From assembly GCA_965216955.1 (NCBI GenBank), contig CBDCGV010000008.1, positions 173,221 to 237,220 of the forward strand: a stretch of 64,000 nucleotides of DNA, in the 5' to 3' direction. The DNA comes from CBDCGV01 sp965216955. Its GTDB lineage: Bacteria; Bacteroidota; Bacteroidia; Chitinophagales; JADIYW01. Under the pieces are notes generated by a model. It had not been told where the DNA came from and ran no database searches. It was given only the letters and a program-made list of their open reading frames with translations. Below are positions 7,978 through 14,976 of this stretch, piece after piece; positions within the stretch are counted from its first letter, which is position 1; each line of letters begins with the position of its first letter. Made by a program: the position numbers and the translations under genes.

Positions 7978-9199
7978 ACAGTTTGTCTAAATAATGTGAA
8001 TTATTGTGTTTTCTTATTTTTCTCATATAGGCATCTGTTACTGATACGCTTGAATGTCCTAAAGAATCTGAAATAGCTTTAAGCGGTGCGCCGTGCTCAT
8101 CCATTAGGCTTGCAAAGGTATGTCTAGCACAATGAGATGTAATATGCTTTTTTATTCCAAGTTTATCACATATAACCTTTATCCCTTTATTTATAGTGCT
8201 TCTCCTTCCATTTAATTCAACATAGGTATAATCTTCGTCTAAAAATTTAAATATCCTGTATCGGTCCTTTTCTTGTCTATCTAGTATTTCTTTAAGTGGT
8301 TCAGTTATAAATACATATTTCACCATTTGCTTCTTATTTCTAGTTTTGTGCCGGATGAACTTTATACTTCCATCTACTATATTTTCCCATGGCATTAACA
8401 TTGCATCAGATATTCCACAACCTTCACAATAAACCTGGAATAAGAATATATCTCGAATATCACTTAATGATTTTTCTAATTTGGCTTTTTTAAACAATTC
8501 TAGTTCATCATATGTGAGAATTTCAACTTCTTTTTGAGAAGGAGAGGGCTTCTTATAGTGTTTGAATGGATCATTAGCTAGATAGCCTCTCTTAAGTGCA
8601 TCATTTGTTAGAACCTGTATTTTTTTTAAATCTTTCTGGATTGTGCTAGTGGAATTGCCCTTTTTTCGACAATAATTTTCGTAGTCCTTTAGAAAGGAAT
8701 AGTCAATTTCAGAAATCAAGAAATCACCACCTTTGATGTCTGACAGCCTGAAACTATAGCCATGTATACGCTCATGCTCTCCACCTTTGAATAATACCAC
8801 TTTTTTAAAAATGGATCTCATTAATATTTTACTGCCATCAGTGTTGTATCTTTCAATTAGATCATCACCGTATTTTTTAAAAGTAATTTTGTTTTCTTCT
8901 GGAGTGATTTTTTTACCTAATAAATAATCCAATATATCTTTAGCAGAAGATTCCGGGTGCTGCATAAAGTAAAGCCTCGCCTTACTGACTTTATTGTCAA
9001 TTTCATTATTCAATTCGTCATAATCTTCTACGTGAGTAGTAACCCTTCCTTTTTTAAAATGACTGTTCTTTAATGAAATACCAAAAGGGAAGAACTTTAT
9101 TTCCTGTTTTCCATTTTTGTTTAATGAAATTCTTAGCTTAAGAGGATAGGTTCCATCCTTCTTAGATCTCCATGTTACAAGCACTGGTTTAACTACCAT
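7958..9199 (-). CDS. Tyrosine recombinase / phage integrase
   Basis: It catalyses integration and excision of the element. The start is placed at the ATG at 9199 (VVKPVLVTWRS follows), because the longer frame opens with TTG at 9238. An N-terminal Arm-binding beta-domain (DGTYPLKLRISL) is followed by a SAM-like core-binding domain and the catalytic domain with HKTR (Lys), HCARHTF (His-x-x-Arg), LGHSS (His) and TDAYMRK (nucleophile Tyr). The usual first catalytic Arg is missing: the box reads CEGCGISD. This also happens in CTnDOT-like and many other Bacteroidota integrases, so the enzyme may still be active. It reads away from the tRNA-Gln, with its 5' end 163 bases from the tRNA. Confidence 0.9.
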   Translation of the reverse strand: MVVKPVLVTWRSKKDGTYPLKLRISLNKNGKQEIKFFPFGISLKNSHFKKGRVTTHVEDYDELNNEIDNKVSKARLYFMQHPESSAKDILDYLLGKKITPEENKITFKKYGDDLIERYNTDGSKILMRSIFKKVVLFKGGEHERIHGYSFRLSDIKGGDFLISEIDYSFLKDYENYCRKKGNSTSTIQKDLKKIQVLTNDALKRGYLANDPFKHYKKPSPSQKEVEILTYDELELFKKAKLEKSLSDIRDIFLFQVYCEGCGISDAMLMPWENIVDGSIKFIRHKTRNKKQMVKYVFITEPLKEILDRQEKDRYRIFKFLDEDYTYVELNGRRSTINKGIKVICDKLGIKKHITSHCARHTFASLMDEHGAPLKAISDSLGHSSVSVTDAYMRKIRKHNNSHYLDKLFNKGQN

Positions 9200-9238
9200 A
9201 AAAAACGTTGTATGTTTTTTGTATGTTTTAGACAACAA

Positions 9239-9361
9239 TCAGGTAGCAATAATACGACAATAATAGTACAATAATAGAAAATAGATACAAATTCAGGGGC
9301 TTAAGTTGTTGATTTTCAATTCTTAGGTATTGATTTCCAACTATTTACGAGAGGGGGAGCG
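9239..9361. other. Candidate att region between integrase and tRNA-Gln
   Basis: No gene is seen here. The stretch holds the 11-bp iterons at 9247-9279 and then a unique AT-rich segment up to the 3' end of the tRNA. If the element integrated into the tRNA-Gln 3' end, the core crossover site lies at or inside 9362-9390, and the partner repeat would be beyond the left edge of the window. Confidence 0.45.
9247..9279. repeat. Three 11-bp direct repeats upstream of the integrase
   Basis: The sequence caataata followed by three variable bases occurs three times with starts at 9247, 9258 and 9269, exactly one helical turn apart. The group lies between the integrase start and the tRNA-Gln attachment end. 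Such iterons fit arm-type recombinase or excisionase sites, or an operator of the integrase promoter. Confidence 0.5.
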
Positions 9362-9434
9362 TTGACCCACTAGGGCTCGAACCTAGACTCTTCTGGACCA
9401 AAACCAGACGTGTTGCCAGTTACACCATGGGTCA
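9362..9434 (-). tRNA. tRNA-Gln (anticodon UUG)
   Basis: The 73-base minus-strand sequence folds into a full cloverleaf. The acceptor stem is TGACCCA paired with TGGGTCA, with discriminator A. The anticodon stem TCTGG/CCAGA encloses the loop TTTTGGT with anticodon TTG, and the T-arm is CTAGG-TTCGAGC-CCTAG. The gene is intact even though a phage integrase lies next to its 3' end, as expected when an element restores the tRNA end on integration. Confidence 0.95.
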
Positions 9435-9530
9435 AAGACAAGCGTTACTTATAAAAAGTTGCATGACTTGCGGCTGCAAATATATGGTTTTTTAAAAAAT
9501 GGTATGTAAAGAAATCTTATTTAAATAGTA

Positions 9531-10340
9531 TTATTCATATTTATTGAATAATGATTTGGCTCCTATTTTGAATAATCCTTTTTTTATAATATTCTTAGCG
9601 TTTTCTTTTAGTGCTGTTTTTGTCCTTTTAGCTGCTGATTCGCTTGGTCTTCCTTTAAAGATGGTATCGTGATATTCAACTTTTGATTTATCATTGATGG
9701 GCGTAAAAAAGTAAAAATACATCGATTTTCTAGTGACACCTTCAGGAACATTTATAGTGTCATATCCATGATATGAATACTTACTTGTTTCAAAAATTAC
9801 CGCTCTATTAAATGTAGGAACAATTTTGTGATGACAAGTTCTTACCTCGGCATCCCAAAGTTCTAGTTTACCTCCATACTGTTCTTCCCAATCTGGGTTG
9901 AGAAAAACAAGTAGGTTGAGCCTTCGGTGAATATTTAAAATAGGGTGTACACTATAATCTACATGAACATCTAAAAAGCTACCATCAAATCCTTGATGTA
10001 CCCCAGCTCCTCTATGATCATCGGGGCAAATAATGTCTGTTATTCCAGTAATTTCAGAAAAAGCACTTAAAAAGGCTTCACCTTGGAGATAATTTTTAAC
10101 CTGTGTGAAAATTTCATGGTAGTTCTCAAAATTGGAACCTTCAGATTTTTGTTCGTTAAGACCTTTATAATGACGGCGCATCTGTTCTGAAGAGGGGAAG
10201 TTTTTAACTAAACTTTGCGCAACATCTTCTTTTAGAAAATTATCTATTACTAGATTCCGATAGGGTATGGCATTGTTAAATTGCTCTCTTAACTGGGCTT
10301 TGCCTTCTTTTGAAAAGAAAAAATCGTTTACTAAAGACAT
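9531..10340 (-). CDS. 2OG-Fe(II) oxygenase, prolyl-4-hydroxylase-like
   Basis: The 269-aa soluble protein has the double-stranded beta-helix iron site: HVD (first His and Asp) near residue 126, a GGKLELWD strand, a distal His in YHGYD, and a following Arg-Lys-Ser segment suited to 2-oxoglutarate binding. The family hydroxylates prolyl residues or small molecules, including sugars and antibiotic precursors. The gene is 6 bases downstream of the methyltransferase at 10347, so the two form an operon. The context (methyltransferase, Gfo/Idh, acyltransferase, radical SAM) suggests modification of a surface glycan or peptide; the substrate cannot be told. Confidence 0.75.
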   Translation of the reverse strand: MSLVNDFFFSKEGKAQLREQFNNAIPYRNLVIDNFLKEDVAQSLVKNFPSSEQMRRHYKGLNEQKSEGSNFENYHEIFTQVKNYLQGEAFLSAFSEITGITDIICPDDHRGAGVHQGFDGSFLDVHVDYSVHPILNIHRRLNLLVFLNPDWEEQYGGKLELWDAEVRTCHHKIVPTFNRAVIFETSKYSYHGYDTINVPEGVTRKSMYFYFFTPINDKSKVEYHDTIFKGRPSESAAKRTKTALKENAKNIIKKGLFKIGAKSLFNKYE

Positions 10341-10346
10341 CGACGC

Positions 10347-11117
10347 TTATTTTTTAGCTATATAATACAACTCGAAACATTGATCATTAACATTGTCCAA
10401 GTAAAAATCATTTAATCCAACTTCATTTACTAAACTATCATTACTATCATAAAGCTTATTTCTGTTTCTTCTATTTAAGTATTCATATGGTTTTTGTAAC
10501 CATGAAGCTGGTAATTTATACTGAAGGTTGAAAATGTCAAACTTCATTATTTTATTGACTGATCTGCGGTTCTTTTCATGATATTCCATTACCTTCTTAT
10601 TTCCAAATAGTCCAAGCTTGTTGATAGATGAGAAGTTGCTTTTAAGTAATGTCTCTAATTGTTCTTTTGTATATTCTCTTACATGCCAAGGATTTCTTGC
10701 TAAAGACATTTTAATATTTGGTGTAGACACAATTAGCTGACCACCAGGTTTTAAAACTCTATAAATTTCATCAATGTATAAAACGTCATCCTGAATATGT
10801 TCTAAGACATGCAGAGTAACTACTGTATCAAAAGAATTATCTTCAAACAAGTCAAGCGGTGGGACATTTCCATTAAAAAAATGATGTTTCGGATACTGTT
10901 CTTTTAATTTATTTATTGCATGTAAATTTTTATCAATACCAGTATAAGAACTTGCATACTGACTCAAATGTTCAACGCCTCTTCCTTCTCCGCAGCCAAT
11001 ATCTAGGAGATTCCCATTTATGTAATCCTTTGCGGCAAAATATCCATATAAAAGCCTGTTATGAACAACATTGTCAGATGCAATGCTTTGAGATGTAATT
11101 TCTGAAGTTTGAATCAT
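10347..11117 (-). CDS. Class I SAM-dependent methyltransferase
   Basis: Motif I is LLDIGCGEGRG near residue 37, an acidic residue (GIDKN) ends strand 2, and VVTLHVLEHIQDD and LKPGGQLIVSTPN follow, giving the standard methyltransferase type 11 layout in 256 aa. The C-terminal third is basic and family-specific. It leads the two-gene operon with the 2OG oxygenase. A TAACTTTG -7 box lies 30-37 bases upstream, inside a perfect inverted repeat. The methyl acceptor is unknown; a sugar or lipid-linked glycan is likely from context. Confidence 0.8.
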   Translation of the reverse strand: MIQTSEITSQSIASDNVVHNRLLYGYFAAKDYINGNLLDIGCGEGRGVEHLSQYASSYTGIDKNLHAINKLKEQYPKHHFFNGNVPPLDLFEDNSFDTVVTLHVLEHIQDDVLYIDEIYRVLKPGGQLIVSTPNIKMSLARNPWHVREYTKEQLETLLKSNFSSINKLGLFGNKKVMEYHEKNRRSVNKIMKFDIFNLQYKLPASWLQKPYEYLNRRNRNKLYDSNDSLVNEVGLNDFYLDNVNDQCFELYYIAKK

Positions 11118-11134
11118 TACTTATTTTTAATTGA

Positions 11135-11153
11135 AACTTTGTACTACAAAGTT
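11135..11153. promoter_or_regulatory. Inverted repeat over the -7 box of the 11117 promoter
   Basis: aactttgta-c-tacaaagtt is a perfect 9-bp inverted repeat around one base. On the minus strand it contains the TAACTTTG -7 box (11147-11154). It lies between the divergent genes starting at 11117 and 11226, so a bound dimer could control one or both. Confidence 0.45.
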
Positions 11154-11225
11154 AAAAATTATAGTCGTTAAACATTTTAACCTAATATAAAGTATTATAC
11201 AAGTATATTAGTTCAAAATTTTGTT

Positions 11226-12266
11226 GTGATAGGAAGGGTTATAGATAGATATAAACAAATCAGGAAACAAAAGTTTCTTAAAAAGCACCATCGTTACAAT
11301 TGTAAGTATGCATTTATTGGTGTAGGAAATCATAGTATAAGTAACTTATATCCTTGCATTGATTATTTGAGAGTACCCCTCAAATACATATGTACAAGAA
11401 AAAAGATTAACGCCGAATTGATGGCACAACGTTATATAGATTGTACAGGTATCGATGAAATAGAAATTATACTGAATGATGATAGTATAAAAGGTGTTTT
11501 TGTATGTGCAGCGCCTCAAGCACATTATACTATAGTTTCGAAGCTTTTAAAAGCAGGGAAAAAAGTTTTTGTTGAAAAACCTCCATGTCAGACGTATGAA
11601 GAATTTAAAAACCTTTTAAGCATTCCTCATGGAGCAAAAAACTGTGTAGTAGGATTACAAAAGCGATATGCAACTATTTATAGATTACTCAGCGAAGATG
11701 TTAAACAAGTTAAGTCATACAACTACCGTTTTTTAACTGGAAGCTATCCCGAAGGAAATGCATTTTTAGATTTATTTATTCACCCTATTGATATTCTCTT
11801 TCATCTATTTGGACCAGCAGAACTTAATGGAGTACAGCGTCAAATGATCGGTAAAGATTCGACCATACAATTAATGTTAAAACATCAAGATGTATTGGGA
11901 ATGTTAGAATTGTCAACAAATTATTCATGGAAAGACCCTAAAGAGGAATTTTTAATGTTGACTACCAAAGGAAGCTATCAGTCGCTTGGAATTAATCATT
12001 TAGAATTTACCCCCAACACGCCCAATGTAATGGGGGTGCCATTGGAAAAAGCATTCGATTTAAATCCAAGTAAAAAGATCTTGTTTAATAATTCTGGGTT
12101 TGTGCCTGTAGCTTCAAATAATAATTTATATACACAAGGTTACTTGCCTGAAATAGAGTCTTTTGTGTCGTTAGTAGAAGGTGTAGAAGGAGATGTTGCA
12201 AGCGCACTTTCTGATATTGAACCAACTTATAACTTCATCGATAAATTGACAATGAATAGTCAATAA
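11226..12266 (+). CDS. Gfo/Idh/MocA-family oxidoreductase
   Basis: An NAD(P)-dependent dehydrogenase. After a basic leader of about 25 residues there is the Rossmann motif YAFIGVGNHS, then VFVCAAPQAHY and VEKPPC, the family's conserved EKP near residue 118. The C-terminal domain has the usual beta-sheet with a His in DLFIHPID near residue 184. The start is a GTG; no upstream ATG is in frame. The gene is followed after 12 bases by the acyltransferase, suggesting an operon. The family oxidises sugar nucleotides or inositols, and a role in making an envelope sugar is the likely inference. Confidence 0.8.
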   Translation: MIGRVIDRYKQIRKQKFLKKHHRYNCKYAFIGVGNHSISNLYPCIDYLRVPLKYICTRKKINAELMAQRYIDCTGIDEIEIILNDDSIKGVFVCAAPQAHYTIVSKLLKAGKKVFVEKPPCQTYEEFKNLLSIPHGAKNCVVGLQKRYATIYRLLSEDVKQVKSYNYRFLTGSYPEGNAFLDLFIHPIDILFHLFGPAELNGVQRQMIGKDSTIQLMLKHQDVLGMLELSTNYSWKDPKEEFLMLTTKGSYQSLGINHLEFTPNTPNVMGVPLEKAFDLNPSKKILFNNSGFVPVASNNNLYTQGYLPEIESFVSLVEGVEGDVASALSDIEPTYNFIDKLTMNSQ

Positions 12267-12278
12267 AACAAATAACTA

Positions 12279-13430
12279 ATGAAGCGCCTATTGAACGTTG
12301 AAATTAATCCAAATAGGATTTATGGACTAGATATTTTAAGGGCGTTTGCAATATTATTTGTAGTAGTTGAGCATGGTACCTATTTGTTTCCTATGGAGCT
12401 AGGAAGTTTTATTAAGTATAAGTTTGTACTTGACGGTGTTTCAATGTTTTTTGTTTTAAGTGGATTTTTAATAGGAGGAATACTCATAAAACTTTTGCAA
12501 AATAATGCACCCACAAAAGGGCTTCTTATTGAATTTTGGATAAGAAGGTGGTTTCGTACTTTGCCTAACTATTTTTTAGTGCTTTTGATAATAATTGTTG
12601 TGCAACTGATCTTTGTTAAAGGGTTTACAATAGGGAGCATAAAACAGTATTTCTTTTTTATTCAAAATATATATTACCCGCACCCTCAATTTTTTAATGA
12701 GGCATGGAGTTTAAGTATCGAAGAATGGTTTTACATTATAACGCCGCTTTGCATGTTTGTAATCCTTAGTCTTCCTAAGACAACACCCAAGCAATCTGTT
12801 CTTATTACATCACTTGCAATTTTAACATTTACCATTTTATTTAGGCACTTTAGATTTTCTCAAATGGGTGAAATCACAGAGCCTATATGGGATGCTATGT
12901 TCAGAAAGCAAGTCGTTACGAGACTCGATGGTTTAATGTTAGGAGTTGTTGGCGCTTATGTACAGTTTTATTATCAAGACCTATGGCAGAAATACAAATT
13001 TGACTTGTTTATGACCGGGCTATTTATTTTTGCTGCTAACAAGTTCTTATATGCATCTGGGATTATGTCAATGGGAAGTTATTATAATTGTGTTTTATCT
13101 TTTCTGATAACTTCAATAGCAACTTTATGTTTATTACCATTTTTAAGTACTTTAAAAACAGGAAAGGGGTTGTTGTTTAAGTGGATTACACTAATAAGTT
13201 TAATATCGTATTCAATGTATCTATTACATTTTTCAGTGATTCAAGGATTTGTAATAAATAGAATTCCTTGGTATAAAGTATTTAGTAATGAAGTGCTTGT
13301 AATTTTTGTAAAGAACATTTTGTATTGGACCTTAACAATTCTTTGCTCCATTATCATTTACAAATATTATGAGATTCCTATGATGAAACTTAGGGACAGC
13401 GACCTTGTTAAGAAGATAATATCAAAGTAA
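12279..13430 (+). CDS. Acyltransferase 3 family membrane protein (OafA/YrhL-like)
   Basis: About ten transmembrane helices in 383 aa. The family signatures are present: LDILRAFAILFVVVEHG near residue 20 (with the conserved Arg and His), FFVLSGFLIG near residue 60 and WSLSIEEWFY near residue 147. Members acylate sugars of lipopolysaccharide, exopolysaccharide or peptidoglycan at the inner membrane. It follows the Gfo/Idh gene by 12 bases and is convergent with the radical SAM gene. O-acetylation of an envelope glycan is the probable role. Confidence 0.85.
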   Translation: MKRLLNVEINPNRIYGLDILRAFAILFVVVEHGTYLFPMELGSFIKYKFVLDGVSMFFVLSGFLIGGILIKLLQNNAPTKGLLIEFWIRRWFRTLPNYFLVLLIIIVVQLIFVKGFTIGSIKQYFFFIQNIYYPHPQFFNEAWSLSIEEWFYIITPLCMFVILSLPKTTPKQSVLITSLAILTFTILFRHFRFSQMGEITEPIWDAMFRKQVVTRLDGLMLGVVGAYVQFYYQDLWQKYKFDLFMTGLFIFAANKFLYASGIMSMGSYYNCVLSFLITSIATLCLLPFLSTLKTGKGLLFKWITLISLISYSMYLLHFSVIQGFVINRIPWYKVFSNEVLVIFVKNILYWTLTILCSIIIYKYYEIPMMKLRDSDLVKKIISK

Positions 13431-13467
13431 ATAATTGATATTATTAATTTGTCTTTTCACTACTTCA

Positions 13468-14703
13468 TTATACACCATACATACCTTCCATTTTTTTAAG
13501 GTACTTTTTGTAGGTAAGAGAGGCATCTTCTTCCCATTGATAATATCCAAAAAGCTTTCTAGTTACGGCTTTTGAGAAGTATTTTTCAAAAGTCCTGTAA
13601 AGTACAACATCATATTTTCTATGAAAACTAACCCAACATTGATTGCAATTGTGAACATATTCATTCTGGACCGATTGACTTTTTTCAGAATTGAAAATTT
13701 CATTTAAGTCATTTTGGTAGATATTACCAAGTTCTAAGTCTAAATTTTGGCAAATAGGAACGGTTCCATCAGGAAGGATAATTAAACTATCTAAAATAGA
13801 ATAGCAGTTTAATTTGAGCTTTTTCTTTCGCCATTCATCATATAAGACTAGGAAATCGTAATTTTCTTTAAATTCTTTAACAATAGGAGGGATTCCTTCT
13901 TTAAAGAAATTCGATTCTCGAATTTTTTGCTCATTGTGTTTAGGGTTGCTAATTTCTTCTTTTTCTAAAACTGCGAGCTCTTCATTTTTAGTTAATAGGC
14001 CTTGTTCACGAGCTTCTCTCACATCTTTATATTTAAGAACTTTTTTCTCGTCTTTTACAACACCAAGATCAGTTTCATGCGCTTTTTCAACGGTATCAAA
14101 AAAGGCGATATCATTATACACACCAATACGTAAATCAACATCATACTTTTTACAAACTTCTGCTACGTGCTGTAAATCATCAAAGTTGTTGTATGGAGAT
14201 AGAGTAAACATTACAGAAATAGGCACTTTTGATCTGCAGTTTTCAATAACGCGCAGCACATTATCATAACCATCTTTCCCCCTCATATATTTATAGGTTT
14301 CTTTAGTGCCATCTAAAGAGATATACAACCTTTTAGGAGGATATTTATCGACTGCATCAATAGTGTTTTGTGGTTTAAGGCAATTCGATAGTAAATCAAA
14401 ATTTGGATGATTTTTTGAGTACCATTCCAATATTTCAAAAGCTTCTGGATGAAGTAAAAATTCTCCACCCTCTAATCCAACCAAAGTATTTTTGGTAACA
14501 CATTTGCTTTGCATTATCTCAATTATCTTGTCCTTTGGTAAATGTTTAATGGGTCTTTTTGCCCAAATAAGACAGTGTTTACAAGCACTATCACATAGAT
14601 CTGTTGCATAAATCATCAAAGTAGCTAATTTCTTATTCCCACTCCGAGATTGATTATTTATGAATTTTGTAGCTCTTTGAACGTAGCTCTTATAATCGTA
14701 CAT
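13468..14703 (-). CDS. Radical SAM protein with C-terminal SPASM domain
   Basis: The [4Fe-4S]-binding motif CDSACKHC gives Cys37, Cys41 and Cys44 in the CxxxCxxC spacing, followed by a GGE-type motif (LVGLEGGEFLLHPE) and a TIM-barrel domain. The C-terminal SPASM region has cysteines in LNCYS, PICQN and CNQCW (about residues 295-360), which bind auxiliary clusters. Length is 411 aa. Such proteins modify ribosomal peptides or act on sugars and lipids. No precursor peptide gene is visible nearby, and the neighbours are glycan-type enzymes. A TAACTTTG box lies upstream at 14728-14735. Confidence 0.85.
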   Translation of the reverse strand: MYDYKSYVQRATKFINNQSRSGNKKLATLMIYATDLCDSACKHCLIWAKRPIKHLPKDKIIEIMQSKCVTKNTLVGLEGGEFLLHPEAFEILEWYSKNHPNFDLLSNCLKPQNTIDAVDKYPPKRLYISLDGTKETYKYMRGKDGYDNVLRVIENCRSKVPISVMFTLSPYNNFDDLQHVAEVCKKYDVDLRIGVYNDIAFFDTVEKAHETDLGVVKDEKKVLKYKDVREAREQGLLTKNEELAVLEKEEISNPKHNEQKIRESNFFKEGIPPIVKEFKENYDFLVLYDEWRKKKLKLNCYSILDSLIILPDGTVPICQNLDLELGNIYQNDLNEIFNSEKSQSVQNEYVHNCNQCWVSFHRKYDVVLYRTFEKYFSKAVTRKLFGYYQWEEDASLTYKKYLKKMEGMYGV

Positions 14704-14727
14704 CTTTTGGATTTATTAAATACAGCA

Positions 14728-14735
14728 CAAAGTTA
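14728..14735 (-). promoter_or_regulatory. -7 box TAACTTTG upstream of the radical SAM gene
   Basis: It matches the Bacteroidota TAnnTTTG consensus and is 25 bases before the ATG at 14703. The sequence further upstream (ttaaaatgttttaac) is also found upstream of the methyltransferase gene at 11117, so the two promoters appear related. No clear -33 box is seen at the ideal distance. Confidence 0.45.
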
Positions 14736-14931
14736 TCAAATATTAATGCGTTTAGTTGTTAAAACATTTTAATATAATGTTCAAAACTATTTGAAAGTGA
14801 TATTATAACTGTAAAATAGGTTATAAATACCTTAAAATCAAATAAATAAATGAGTTTTATACCGATTATATATAAGTAAATTCATAACGATTAATAAATT
14901 TATTTATGTTTATTAACTTGATTAGTTGTCT

Positions 14932-14939
14932 TACTTTTG
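14932..14939 (+). promoter_or_regulatory. -7 box TACTTTTG of the DUF2723-rlmB operon
   Basis: It agrees with TAnnTTTG and lies 37 bases before the ATG at 14977. The -33 element at the usual 19-21 base spacing is weak (TGTTT). Confidence 0.45.
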
Positions 14940-14976
14940 GATATTTGTGCCTTGATGCTAAATAAATAGTTTTAAC

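Larger units (their letters stand above)
14704..14976. other. Divergent intergenic region with two promoters
   Basis: This 273-base AT-rich spacer separates the radical SAM gene from the DUF2723 gene. I see the minus-strand -7 box at 14728-14735 and the plus-strand -7 box at 14932-14939. No small ORF or RNA structure stands out. Confidence 0.5.

Noticed and set aside
9200..9238. TTG start of the integrase at 9238
   Set aside because: The ATG at 9199 precedes the conserved N-terminal domain directly; the extra 13 residues come from a direct-repeat leader sequence.
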